Source: an uncultured Campylobacter sp. (GTDB lineage: Bacteria > Campylobacterota > Campylobacteria > Campylobacterales > Campylobacteraceae). Taken from it: 28,199 nucleotides of DNA. Below the pieces are notes generated by a model. That model did no database searches, was not told the DNA's origin, and saw nothing but the letters and a program-made list of their open reading frames with translations. Shown in pieces: positions 8,578 to 16,423 of this stretch. Within the stretch, counting starts at the first letter, position 1; each line of letters begins with the position of its first letter. Both the position numbers and the translations under genes were made by a program. Location: contig CALCKS010000110.1 of NCBI GenBank assembly GCA_937965895.1, forward strand, positions 1 to 28,199, read 5' to 3'.

Positions 8578-8587
8578 CTTAGCTAGT

Positions 8588-9526
8588 TTATTTTATTATG
8601 CCGGCTTTTTTAAACTCAGCCTCGGCAGCAGGATGCAAAGGCGCAGAAAGCCCCTCTACTAGGCTCTCTTTGGTAACAGACGCGAGTGCGGGGTGCAGGC
8701 TCTTGTACTCGTCAAAGTTATCCAAAATAGCCTTTACGACCGCAGCCACCGCAGTATCACTCATGCCTTTATCGGTGACCAGAACGGCTTTAACGCCGAT
8801 GCTGTTTACGTCGTGATCCACACCCTCATAGGTACCTTTTGGTATCGTACCTTTGGCAAAATACGGCATCGCAGCCAGCATCTTATCCACCTGCTCGCCC
8901 TCGATGTTTACGATGTCGATAGGTAGCGAGTTTGCCGCGTCGGTGATGTTAGCCGTCGGATGGCCGACCATGTAGAAGTAGCCGTCGATTTTCTTATCTT
9001 TTAGCGCGTGCGGGCATTCGCCGGCAGTTAAAACGCCGTGATGTTTTAGCTTTTTCTCGTCAAAACCGAATGCCTTAAACACGCCAAGCGCGGTCATTTC
9101 GTTACCGCTGCCAGGGTTGCCGACGTTGATCGCTTTGCCCTCGAGGTCGTTTATCGAGCCGATGCCGCTTGATTTTGATACGACGAAGGCTAGAAGCTCA
9201 GGGTAGATCGAGACGACTGCGCGCAGGTTTTGATCGCCGTTTCCGTCAAATTTGCCCACGCCATTAAATTTATCATAAACCACGTCGCTTTGAACGAAGC
9301 CGAAATTTAGCTCTTTTTTTAGCACGTTATTTACGTTATAGACCGAGCCGCCGGTTGATTGCACAGAGCATTTCATTTGCGGGTCTTTATTTACGAGGCG
9401 ACATATCGCTCCGCCCACCGGATAATACGTGCCAGTCATCGCTCCCGTACCGATAGATACGAACTCCTTTGCGCCCAGCGCAGACGCGAAAAGCAAGCCG
9501 GCTAATGCCAAAGATGTAGTTTTCAT
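8588..9526 (-). CDS. TAXI family TRAP transporter substrate-binding protein
   Basis: A periplasmic solute-binding receptor of 312 residues. Residues 1-19 form a signal peptide ending in ALGA, followed by KEFVSIGTGAMTGTYYPVGG, the start signature of the TAXI (TRAP-associated extracytoplasmic immunogenic) family. A central segment, INVGNPGSGNEMTA, and the DGYFYMVGHPTANITDAA region are also typical. It delivers the ligand to the fused permease encoded downstream on the same strand. The ribosome site AAGGAAG lies five bases before the ATG. The gene is separated from its permease by 350 bases containing a hairpin. A -10-like TAAAAT lies at 9559-9554 (minus strand), with a second candidate at 9632-9627; neither is certain. 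Confidence 0.95.
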   Translation of the reverse strand: MKTTSLALAGLLFASALGAKEFVSIGTGAMTGTYYPVGGAICRLVNKDPQMKCSVQSTGGSVYNVNNVLKKELNFGFVQSDVVYDKFNGVGKFDGNGDQNLRAVVSIYPELLAFVVSKSSGIGSINDLEGKAINVGNPGSGNEMTALGVFKAFGFDEKKLKHHGVLTAGECPHALKDKKIDGYFYMVGHPTANITDAANSLPIDIVNIEGEQVDKMLAAMPYFAKGTIPKGTYEGVDHDVNSIGVKAVLVTDKGMSDTAVAAVVKAILDNFDEYKSLHPALASVTKESLVEGLSAPLHPAAEAEFKKAGIIK

Positions 9527-9737
9527 TTAACTTCCTTTCAAAGAATTTTTCTGATTTTACTCTCAAAATCCGCATTTTGCGTATAAATTTCGCTCTTTTT
9601 GCGAGCTTTTTCAAAAATTTGCGACTATTTTACACACTTTAGCCTTAGAAAAATATTTCTTAAGGTAAAATTTATATATTTTTTACAAGCGAAGCGAAAA
9701 TCGTATTTTTCATGCGACTTAATTTTTAAATTTTACC

Positions 9738-9854
9738 CGCCGAGACTTGCGCCTTTAAGACGCTAAATTTGGATTAGTTAAATTTGAGGGTACAGCTTTG
9801 ATTTCTTTGTATAGAGCTTTAAATTTTAGCATTTTCAAGGTGCGGGTCTCGGCG
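9738..9854 (+). ncRNA. Candidate structured RNA closed by an 18-pair stem
   Basis: CGCCGAGACTTGCGCCTT at 9738-9755 pairs along its full length with AAGGTGCGGGTCTCGGCG at 9837-9854. Three of the pairs are G-U when read as plus-strand RNA and would be A-C mismatches on the minus strand, which favours plus-strand transcription. Inside, GCTAAA (9762-9767) can pair with TTTAGC (9825-9830), and three more pairs follow after one bulge. No known RNA family was recognised (not SRP, tmRNA or RNase P by their conserved cores). No promoter is convincing, so it may be only a DNA repeat. Confidence 0.3.
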
Positions 9855-9856
9855 AC

Positions 9857-9874
9857 TCAAATTTGCAAATTTGA
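9857..9874. repeat. 18-base perfect palindrome of two fused CAAATTTG units
   Basis: TCAAATTTGCAAATTTGA reads the same on both strands. It lies two bases past the long stem at 9738-9854. Confidence 0.75.
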
Positions 9875-9925
9875 ACGCAAGAACGATAAGGCGAAGTATC
9901 GCGAGATGATTTTTGGGGTTGTGTA

Positions 9926-9976
9926 GTAAAATTTTGGCAAAGATAGAACGCGTAGTTCATCGAGCCAAAATTTTAC
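9926..9976. repeat. 13-base perfect inverted repeat with inner GAAC/GTTC hairpin
   Basis: GTAAAATTTTGGC at 9926-9938 pairs with GCCAAAATTTTAC at 9964-9976. The 25-base interval contains GAAC-GCGTA-GTTC, which could form an inner stem. It lies 42 bases beyond the cmoA stop and could end transcription of the long operon, although no clear T run follows. Confidence 0.6.
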
Positions 9977-10018
9977 AAACTCCGCGAAAAGTGCTCACGA
10001 GACGAGCCGCTAAATTTA

Positions 10019-10723
10019 TTATTTAAACGCGACAAACGTCGCAAAATTCGCCCACCTAAAAATGCATTCTACGTTTTTAAATCCCGCGCTAAGCGCCAAA
10101 TTTCTATTTTCCGCTTCGGTGTAGGGGATCAGCACGTTTTCTAGCGCCTCGCGTTTTTGCGCAATCTCGTAGCGAGAGTAGCCCTGCTCGAGCTTGTATT
10201 GTTCGTAGATTTCGATCATATTTTTGCTCAACGTCTTATCCTCAAAAATGAGCTTCTCGCTAAAAACAAACACGCCGCCGTCATTTAGCGCGCGGTAAAT
10301 TTTAGCTACGAAATCCTGACGCTTGGGCGGACGGATAAACTGCAGCGTATAGTTCATCAAAACGGCGTCACGGGCGTCAAATTCGCACTCCAAAATGTCC
10401 GCTAGCTCAAGCTCGATCTTAGCGCCGTACGCCTCTATCTTGGCGCGCGCGTTTTGCAGCATCGCAGGCGCATTATCCACGCCTTTTAGCGCGAGGTCGT
10501 TTCTCTTGCGCCAAAGGGCTAGCAGCGTCGAGGCGGTCGAGCAGCCAAGATCTATCGCGCTTGCGCCGTTGGGTAAAATTTGAGCTAAAAAATCTGCGAT
10601 CAGCTTTTGCGAGGCCGCATAGTACGGCACCGAGCGCCCGATCATATCGTCAAACACCGACGCCACGCTCGCGTCAAATTCAAACTGCTTTTTTATCGGT
10701 TCTTTAAAGATTTCGTCTTTCAC
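10019..10723 (-). CDS. cmoA: Carboxy-S-adenosyl-L-methionine synthase
   Basis: Converts S-adenosylmethionine and prephenate to carboxy-SAM, which CmoB uses to make cmo5U at position 34 of tRNAs. The 234-residue protein starts with DEIFKEPIKKQFEFDASVAS and then DMIGRSVPYY, the CmoA-specific N-terminal pattern. A Rossmann motif AIDLGCSTAST follows at about 56-66, with MNYTLQFI further on. The frame is open to 10771, but the GTG at 10723 is chosen: it has a strong AAGGAG seven bases ahead and overlaps the ribF stop as GTGA, so translation is coupled. It is the last gene of the nine-gene minus-strand run. Weak point: CmoA and ordinary methyltransferases share the fold, but the N-terminal motif is specific. 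Confidence 0.9.
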   Translation of the reverse strand: MKDEIFKEPIKKQFEFDASVASVFDDMIGRSVPYYAASQKLIADFLAQILPNGASAIDLGCSTASTLLALWRKRNDLALKGVDNAPAMLQNARAKIEAYGAKIELELADILECEFDARDAVLMNYTLQFIRPPKRQDFVAKIYRALNDGGVFVFSEKLIFEDKTLSKNMIEIYEQYKLEQGYSRYEIAQKREALENVLIPYTEAENRNLALSAGFKNVECIFRWANFATFVAFK

Positions 10724-11601
10724 GGCTCGCTCCTTTGAGGCGTAGCGTCGCCCACAACGTAGAGATCGCACACGCCGACGAACTCCATCGCCTGCTTGAT
10801 GTCGATGTAAATTTGACGCTTTAGCTCCCCTAGGCTTTCAAATTTGCGGTTATCGCGCAGTCGCTTGATAAAGCAAACCGCGACGTCGCTGGCGCCCTCG
10901 ATATTTTCGTTTAGCACGTGCGTCTCGACGCTAAAGTTGCCGTCCGTGCTCGCGCGGTTGCCGATAAAGGTAACCGAGCCGTAGGTCTTATATCCGATGC
11001 GAGTCCTCGTCGCGTAGACGCCCTCGCGCGGCAAAAGGTAGCTTTTGATATCCAAATTTAGCGTCGGCACGAGCTCGCGCGATCCGATACCCTGACCCTT
11101 TATCACGCGGCCTTCGATCGAGTATTCGCGGCCTAGCAGGCGGTTTGCCTTGTATATCTCGCCTTGTTTGATATACTCGCGTATGGCTGAGCTGTGCACG
11201 CCCATGCCGTCAAAGCAAACCTCGTCTACTACGACCACCTCGCCGTCAAAAATGCGCCGCAAATCATGTTTATCCCACGCCCTGTTTCGCCCGAAACGAA
11301 AATCAAATCCCACGACGATTTTTTGCAGATTTTTAAAATCTCGCTTCAAAAGCGCGATAAACTCGTCGCCGCCAAGCCCTTTTATACTCTCAAAATCATA
11401 CAAAAAACACGGATAGCTCGAGTACTCGGCGCGCTTTAGCTTTGGCGTGATGTTGGCCTTGTTTTTGTCGATCACAACTAGTCCGCCGTACTCGCCCAGC
11501 TGCTTTAAAAGCTGCTTGTGGCCGCGGTGCACGCCGTCAAAGTGCCCGATCGCGACGGCAGTGATATTATCTTTTGTTAAAAGCGTAGAAAAATTCGGCA
11601 T
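10720..11601 (-). CDS. ribF: Bifunctional riboflavin kinase / FAD synthetase
   Basis: Makes FMN from riboflavin and then FAD. It has 293 residues in the cytoplasm. The N-terminal FAD synthetase domain carries the nucleotidyltransferase motif GHFDGVHRGH at 19-28, and a second conserved stretch, SSAIREYIKQGEIYKANRLLGR, ends that domain. The C-terminal riboflavin kinase domain (from about 155) has GRVIKGQGIGSRELVPTLNL and a late EGASDVAVCFIKRLRDNRKF segment. A strong GGAAGGAA site precedes the ATG. Its start lies 35 bases inside the 3' end of tlyA, and its stop overlaps the start of cmoA, so it is in the middle of a translationally coupled run. No FMN riboswitch is present, since the upstream region is coding. 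Confidence 0.95.
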   Translation of the reverse strand: MPNFSTLLTKDNITAVAIGHFDGVHRGHKQLLKQLGEYGGLVVIDKNKANITPKLKRAEYSSYPCFLYDFESIKGLGGDEFIALLKRDFKNLQKIVVGFDFRFGRNRAWDKHDLRRIFDGEVVVVDEVCFDGMGVHSSAIREYIKQGEIYKANRLLGREYSIEGRVIKGQGIGSRELVPTLNLDIKSYLLPREGVYATRTRIGYKTYGSVTFIGNRASTDGNFSVETHVLNENIEGASDVAVCFIKRLRDNRKFESLGELKRQIYIDIKQAMEFVGVCDLYVVGDATPQRSEP

Positions 11602-12709
11602 TTCCTTCCTTTCCTTTTACCTCGCATTCGAGCGTTTGGCGCATTATCCAGCCCAAATTTGCCGCCGCAAGCTCAAATTTCGCCCTTGCCTCGCGCACGG
11701 CTCTTGCGTCCGTTACGACGCCTTTTTTATTTCGCTTGGCGCTCCTACCAACCTCAAACTGCGGCTTAAAAAGCAGGATAATATCGCAGTTTTCGCCCGC
11801 TAGCGCGTCGATGGATGGCAAAATCTCTTTAAGCGAGATAAAGCTCACGTCGCAGGTGATGAGATCAAATTTGCGTGCGACGTTTTTAGCGGCGTGGGGG
11901 TCAAATTTGGCGTTTTGGCTTTTTATCGCGAAATATACGCCAGTCAAATTTGACTCATCCGTCTTGACTCCAGCCTGCGTTAAATTTGACGGCAAAAAAG
12001 CTGGTTCGCTTGGTTTATTTAAAAGTCCGTATTGCTCGGCAAAATTTGATTTGCCAGGATTAAAATTTGGCTCAATTTGGTTTTTTAAATTTTGCTCCGC
12101 GCCGTCAAATTTGCCGTCTGCGCCCTGGTTTTTAAACTCAGCCGCAAACTCGCGCACGTCGGTATTTTCAGCAACCTTCACGCGCGAATCGGCTCTCAGG
12201 CTATCATCTAGCTGCGAGCTGCCCACGTCTAGCGCAGTGACGCTTTTTACGCCGTTTTGCAGCAAAATTTGCACGAATCCGCCCGTGCTTGAGCCCACGT
12301 CAAGGGCGTTTTTGCCTTTGACTTCTAGCGGACAAGCCGCCAAAAAGCTTTTTAGCTTTAGCGCGCCGCGTCCGACGTAGAATTCGCCGACGAGCTCGAT
12401 CTTTGCGACGTTTGAGTTTAAATTTTGCTCGCCGCTACAGGCCTTTTTACACGCGGTTTCGACAGCGTCCGTCAAATTTGCTTCGCAAAAATTTTTAGTT
12501 TCCGCTACCGCACTCTTTTTGGCGTCGTCGTTTTTACAAGCCTTTAAATTTAGCTCGTCCAAGCCGTCAAATTTATCAAATTCGCCCACCTCAAAGCTAG
12601 GCTTGGAGCAAATTTGCCCATTTAGCAAAATTTTGCCGCTTTTTATGAGCTCGGCGGCCTTGTTTCGGCTGATATTTAGGCGGCTCGCGGTAAATAGATC
12701 AAATCTCAA
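11567..12709 (-). CDS. tlyA: TlyA family rRNA 2'-O-methyltransferase with two large insertions
   Basis: Methylates ribose in 16S and/or 23S rRNA, and loss in Campylobacter affects capreomycin sensitivity. An N-terminal S4 RNA-binding domain (1-42) and a FtsJ-like domain are visible, with SAM motif ALDVGSSTGGF at 135-145, CDVSFISL at 286-293 and KPQFEVGR at 315-322. The protein is 380 residues, whereas TlyA is normally about 240-270. The surplus is two low-complexity blocks, residues about 43-107 and 191-279, that fall between conserved elements. Both are rich in KF, NL and FD and are encoded by motif-dense DNA; I count about 18 AAATTT in the gene. The frame is intact. The TTG start at 12709 has AAGG seven bases ahead and overlaps the ligA stop by 11 bases. 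It should still be active if the inserts loop out. Confidence 0.9.
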   Translation of the reverse strand: MRFDLFTASRLNISRNKAAELIKSGKILLNGQICSKPSFEVGEFDKFDGLDELNLKACKNDDAKKSAVAETKNFCEANLTDAVETACKKACSGEQNLNSNVAKIELVGEFYVGRGALKLKSFLAACPLEVKGKNALDVGSSTGGFVQILLQNGVKSVTALDVGSSQLDDSLRADSRVKVAENTDVREFAAEFKNQGADGKFDGAEQNLKNQIEPNFNPGKSNFAEQYGLLNKPSEPAFLPSNLTQAGVKTDESNLTGVYFAIKSQNAKFDPHAAKNVARKFDLITCDVSFISLKEILPSIDALAGENCDIILLFKPQFEVGRSAKRNKKGVVTDARAVREARAKFELAAANLGWIMRQTLECEVKGKEGNAEFFYAFNKR

Positions 12710-14642
12710 TCATCCGCCTTAGTTCGTCTTCGGTTATCGTCGCGACGCCTAGCTCGCGCGCTTTATCCAGCTTGCTGCCCGCCTCCTCGCCGTAGAGGAC
12801 GAGGTCCGTTTTCTTACTCACCGAGCCGCTTACTTTCGCGCCGTTTGCTTCCAAAATAGCCTTAAATTCATCCCTGCCCTTGCTAAGCGTGCCCGTTATC
12901 ACAAACGTCTTGCCGCTTATAGCGCTTTGCTTTGTCTCAAAACTCTGCGCTTGCGGGCTAACGAAACGCAAAATTTCGTCCAAATTTTGCCTATTTACCT
13001 GCATAAACTCCACGTAGCTCTCCGCCATCGCCTCGCCGAAGCCTTCGATCGCGGCGACCTCGCCAAAGCTTAGCTCGCGCCAGTTTTGCGGATAAATTTG
13101 CGCTATCTTTTTAGCTGCTACTTCACCGATGTGCTCGATACCAAGGCTTGCTATAAAGCTGTGCAAAGCTGGCGTGCGACTAGCCTCGATGGCGCCGAGC
13201 AGATTTGCGATCTTTTTATCTTTAAAGCCCTCAAGTCGCGCCAAATCCTGCGCCGTAAGCTCGTAAATGTCGGCGATTTTGGCAACCAAGCCCGCTTCAA
13301 AAAGCTGATTTACGATCGCGTCGCCAAGGCCGTCGATATTTAAGCACTTTTTGCTCGCAAAATGTATCAGCGAATTTATCACGCGGGCCTTGCACTCGAG
13401 GTTTTGACACTTGACGAAAACACCCTCGTCTAGCAGCATCGATCCGCACACGGGGCACTCGCGCGGCCGCTCTATCGGAGTCTGCGAGCCGTCTCTGCGC
13501 TGTTTAAAGACGCCCGTGATCTTTGGTATCACGTCACCCGAGCGGATAATGCTGATAAAATCATTCTTTTGCACGCCTAGACGCTCGATCTCGTCGAAGT
13601 TATGCAGCGTGGCGGACTTTACGATCGCGCCGTCGATATTTACGGGCTCCAGCACGCCCACCGGAGTCACGACGCCGCTGCGCCCGACCTGAAACGCGAC
13701 GTCAAGCAGCCGAGTGGTCTTTTCGATCGCGGGAAATTTATATGCGACCATAAATTTAGGAAATTTCTCCGTGTAGCCCAGCTCCTCGCTAGCCGCGATG
13801 CTTTGCACGCGCACGACTAGCCCGTCCATCATAAAAGGCTTGCTATCACGCTGCGCAACCAGCTGCTTATACGCATCCTCGATCTGCTCGGCAGTGCGGC
13901 AAATTTTAAAAAATTCCTCGCGCTCAAAGCCTTGCGAATAAATAAAATCCATCATCTGCGAGTAGGTTTCAAGACCCAAATTTTGCTCGCCGTAGCCCCA
14001 GGGCTTAAACCTCAGCCTGCGCGACGCCGTCACGGCGCTATCTAGCTGGCGCAGGCTGCCGGCGGCTGCGTTTCTAGGATTTGATAGCTGCGGCTCGCCC
14101 CTTTGCGCGCGGGCAAAATTTATCTCGTCAAAGTCGTTTTTAGCGATCACGACCTCGCCGCGGATCTCGATCCTGCCGCTATAGGCGATTTGCAGTGGGA
14201 TGTTTTTGATGACTTTGGCGTTGCTAGTTACGTCCTCGCCCGTTATGCCGTCGCCGCGCGTGATAGCTCGCACGAGAGTACCGTTTTCGTAGAGTAAATT
14301 TAAGCTAGCGCCGTCAAATTTAGGCTGAAGCGCAAACTCCAGCCCCTCCTTGTCGCCGCGCTTTAGCCACGCCAGCAGCTCATCAAAACTAAAAATATCC
14401 TCCATCGACCACATGCGCGCGCCGTGGCGAGCCTTTACGAAGCCCTCGCTAACCTCGCCGCCGACGCGCTTTGTCGGGCTAAACATCGAGATGTCGCCGG
14501 GATTTGCTCTCTCAAATTCCAGCACTTTATGATAAAGCTCGTCGTACTCCTCGTCGGTTGCTATGGGCGCGTCGTCGGTGTAGTAGGCCTTCGCCCACGC
14601 ATTTAGCGTATCTACGGCCTCTAAGTACTCTTTTTTATCCAT
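12699..14642 (-). CDS. ligA: NAD-dependent DNA ligase
   Basis: Seals nicks during replication and repair using NAD. It has 647 residues, close to the Campylobacter norm. In order: the Ia NAD-binding domain, the adenylation domain with the active-site lysine in KFDG at 108-111, and the OB fold. A four-cysteine zinc finger follows (CPVCG and then CQNLEC, around 396-418), then helix-hairpin-helix repeats and a C-terminal BRCT domain from about 570 (GKTFVITGTLSKGRDEFK). All major elements are present. AGGA lies about five bases before the ATG. It begins 24 bases after the folP stop, and its end overlaps tlyA. Confidence 0.97.
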   Translation of the reverse strand: MDKKEYLEAVDTLNAWAKAYYTDDAPIATDEEYDELYHKVLEFERANPGDISMFSPTKRVGGEVSEGFVKARHGARMWSMEDIFSFDELLAWLKRGDKEGLEFALQPKFDGASLNLLYENGTLVRAITRGDGITGEDVTSNAKVIKNIPLQIAYSGRIEIRGEVVIAKNDFDEINFARAQRGEPQLSNPRNAAAGSLRQLDSAVTASRRLRFKPWGYGEQNLGLETYSQMMDFIYSQGFEREEFFKICRTAEQIEDAYKQLVAQRDSKPFMMDGLVVRVQSIAASEELGYTEKFPKFMVAYKFPAIEKTTRLLDVAFQVGRSGVVTPVGVLEPVNIDGAIVKSATLHNFDEIERLGVQKNDFISIIRSGDVIPKITGVFKQRRDGSQTPIERPRECPVCGSMLLDEGVFVKCQNLECKARVINSLIHFASKKCLNIDGLGDAIVNQLFEAGLVAKIADIYELTAQDLARLEGFKDKKIANLLGAIEASRTPALHSFIASLGIEHIGEVAAKKIAQIYPQNWRELSFGEVAAIEGFGEAMAESYVEFMQVNRQNLDEILRFVSPQAQSFETKQSAISGKTFVITGTLSKGRDEFKAILEANGAKVSGSVSKKTDLVLYGEEAGSKLDKARELGVATITEDELRRMIEI

Positions 14643-14666
14643 TTTTCCTCGTTAAATTTGCTTTGC

Positions 14667-15803
14667 TTACCATGCCGCAATCTTTTTCATCGCGTTTTCC
14701 AGCCTAAACATCTGCGCGTGCTCGGCCACGTCGTGTGTGCGGATGATCTGAGCGCCGTTTCTAAAGGCCTCAAGATGCAGATAAAGGCTGCCGGGCAAGC
14801 GGTCTTTGATCTCGCTTGGGCTATAAAAATTTATGACCGATTTACGGCTAGCGCCAGCTAAAAGCGGCAGCCCAAAGCGCAAAAAATGCTCCAAATTTTT
14901 TATCAAAATCATATTTTGCTCCGCCGTCTTGCCAAAGCCGATACCTACGTCTAGCACGATATCGCGGCATCCAAGATCCAGCGCCGCGGCGATCTTAGCC
15001 TCGAAAAACGCGTCTATCTCTCCGAGCAAATCATCGTAATGCGGATTATCCTGCATATTTTCGGGGTTGTTTTGCATGTGCATGAGGCAGTAGGTGGCGC
15101 CATAGCGCGCCGCTAGAGCGCAGAGACTAACGTCGCCCGTGATGTCGTTTATCATTTTAAAGCCGTGATTTAACGCGTACTCTAGGCAATACGGATCAAA
15201 GCTATCGAGGCTAAATATCGCTTTTTCGTGCAAATTTAGACGGTAAATTTCAGCAAGTATCTTTTCAAGCCTGGCAAACTCAACCTCGCGTCCGACGTAT
15301 TTGCTGCCGGGACGCGAGCTAACCGCGCCCACGTCGATATACTCGGCACCATGCTCGATCATCGCTTCGATTTTTTCGATACCGATTTTTTCGTTCACGC
15401 GGCTTGCAGCGTTAAAGCTATCTTCATTTACGTTTACGACGCCCATGATCTGCGCGCGCTGCGGTTTTTTAAACGGAGATTTTAAAAATTTAGCCAAATT
15501 TTTTAGACCAAAATCCTGCGCAGCCTCTTTTTTGGCAAGTGCCTGCACCTGCGCATCGGTTACCATCAAAAGCGCGACCGAGTTTGCGCCACCCAGAATC
15601 ACGTCGCGATTAGTGACGAGCTCCGCGCCCACGCTTAATGCGTCTTGTTTTAGGATATTTGCGGCCGGCGAGCGCAAATCTTTAATCAAAAAAAAGTTGA
15701 TCGCCGACTTTTTTTTCATCAAATTTCGCCCCTCGTCGCTAGGACGGATAATCTCGCAAATCTCGTTAAAATCAGTTTGCGGATTGATTTTAAAAATTTT
15801 CAT
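14667..15803 (-). CDS. folP: Dihydropteroate synthase with N-terminal extension
   Basis: Condenses p-aminobenzoate with dihydropterin pyrophosphate in folate synthesis and is the sulfonamide target. The DHPS barrel begins near residue 116 with QIMGVVNVNEDSF. It contains the family features YIDVGAVSSRPGSKYV, FSLDSF, MINDITGD, the MHMQNNPENMQ segment and DVGIGFGKT, and ends with GASRKS and RTHDVAEH. About 110 residues precede the barrel (Campylobacter and Helicobacter FolP share this); they show no motif I recognise. The ATG overlaps the holB stop as ATGA, supporting this start. At 378 residues it is longer than the 280 of E. coli. Confidence 0.95.
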   Translation of the reverse strand: MKIFKINPQTDFNEICEIIRPSDEGRNLMKKKSAINFFLIKDLRSPAANILKQDALSVGAELVTNRDVILGGANSVALLMVTDAQVQALAKKEAAQDFGLKNLAKFLKSPFKKPQRAQIMGVVNVNEDSFNAASRVNEKIGIEKIEAMIEHGAEYIDVGAVSSRPGSKYVGREVEFARLEKILAEIYRLNLHEKAIFSLDSFDPYCLEYALNHGFKMINDITGDVSLCALAARYGATYCLMHMQNNPENMQDNPHYDDLLGEIDAFFEAKIAAALDLGCRDIVLDVGIGFGKTAEQNMILIKNLEHFLRFGLPLLAGASRKSVINFYSPSEIKDRLPGSLYLHLEAFRNGAQIIRTHDVAEHAQMFRLENAMKKIAAW

Positions 15804-16420
15804 CTAAGCCCTTTTTCGTAAATCATAAGAAGTATCGGCGTAAGAAGCGCATGGGTTTTGGTATTTAGCTCGGCTAGGCGCACGGCTTTGAAAAAATACT
15901 CAAGCTCTTCGGCGCTAAATTTGACCCCCTGCGCCGTAGCCTCGAGAACTATTGCGGCGATTAGCTCTTTTAGGTCGTTTTTGCCAAATTTTTCGGAGCG
16001 CTCGAGAGCTGATTTTTCATCGATAAATGCGCAAATTTCTTTTAGCTCGAGGCGTTTAAAATTTAACCCCGTTTTTTCGCGCTGCTTTTTTTCTAGCCTG
16101 TTTTCAGTAACCAGACGCGAGCGGACGGTCGGCAGGAGCATATTTTTCGACTCGCAGGCTATGATAAAAAAGATATTTTTAGGCGGCTCTTCTATGATTT
16201 TTAGTAAAGAGTTTTGAGCCTCGACGCGGAAGTTTTTAGCGCCTAAAACTAGTAGCTTAGGCTCGCTCTCCGCGATATATGCCTCGGCGGCAACCTCTTT
16301 TGCGTTTTCTAGTAAAAAGTCCTCGGCGAAAAAAAATCTAACCGAATTTACGCCGTAAAGCCCTAAAATTTCCTCTTTTAAGGCTTCAAAATCGCTCGTG
16401 ATTACGATTTTGCTTCGCAT
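15800..16420 (-). CDS. holB: DNA polymerase III delta' subunit (short form)
   Basis: Part of the clamp-loader complex. The protein has only 206 residues against about 330 in E. coli, as is usual in this phylum. It retains LVLGAKNFRVEAQNSLLKII, EEPPKN and the sensor-like PTVRSRL segment of the delta'/RFC family. No full Walker A is visible, as expected for delta'. It starts three bases after the hobA stop, and its own stop overlaps folP. Gene order hobA-holB-folP matches HP1230-HP1232 in Helicobacter pylori, from memory. Confidence 0.9.
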   Translation of the reverse strand: MRSKIVITSDFEALKEEILGLYGVNSVRFFFAEDFLLENAKEVAAEAYIAESEPKLLVLGAKNFRVEAQNSLLKIIEEPPKNIFFIIACESKNMLLPTVRSRLVTENRLEKKQREKTGLNFKRLELKEICAFIDEKSALERSEKFGKNDLKELIAAIVLEATAQGVKFSAEELEYFFKAVRLAELNTKTHALLTPILLMIYEKGLR

Positions 16421-16423
16421 AGA

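Larger units (their letters stand above)
8238..8587. other. 350-base gap inside the TRAP unit, rich in inverted repeats
   Basis: No open frame of note. It contains a terminator-like hairpin at 8550-8577, a perfect 15-base inverted repeat (8435-8449 with 8492-8506), a short hairpin CCGTA-AAGA-TACGG around 8371-8384, and about nine AAATTT copies, several as CAAATTTGACCC or AAATTTAACCC. A promoter for the permease may lie near its 3' end, but none stands out. Confidence 0.6.
9527..10018. other. 492-base non-coding gap with several large inverted repeats
   Basis: No coding frame is supported. The right part follows the cmoA stop and the left part must hold the promoter of the TAXI gene. Between them lie an 18-pair long-range stem (9738-9755 with 9837-9854), an 18-base perfect palindrome (9857-9874), a 13-base inverted repeat (9926-9938 with 9964-9976) and a looser one, CCTTAGAAA with TTTCTTAAGG, near 9642-9665. 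About fifteen AAATTT copies are present. A plus-strand RNA is possible. Confidence 0.55.

Noticed and set aside
9738..9976. CRISPR-like array in the repeat-rich gap
   Set aside because: Repeats differ in length and sequence, spacing is irregular, and no cas genes are in the window.
10720..11601. FMN riboswitch for ribF
   Set aside because: The region upstream of ribF is tlyA coding sequence, with no conserved riboswitch core.
11736..12380. Long open frame of 214 codons on the plus strand inside tlyA
   Set aside because: Antisense to a clear TlyA; it is Ser/Leu/Phe-rich as expected of a mirror frame of K-, E- and N-rich coding sequence, with no ribosome site or family.
11873..12583. Possible frameshift or gene fusion in tlyA to explain its length
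   Set aside because: The S4 and methyltransferase elements are in one continuous frame in the normal order; the surplus lies between motifs, so insertion fits better.
15301..15807. 168-codon plus-strand frame opposite folP
   Set aside because: Mirror frame of the conserved DHPS coding sequence; no independent support.
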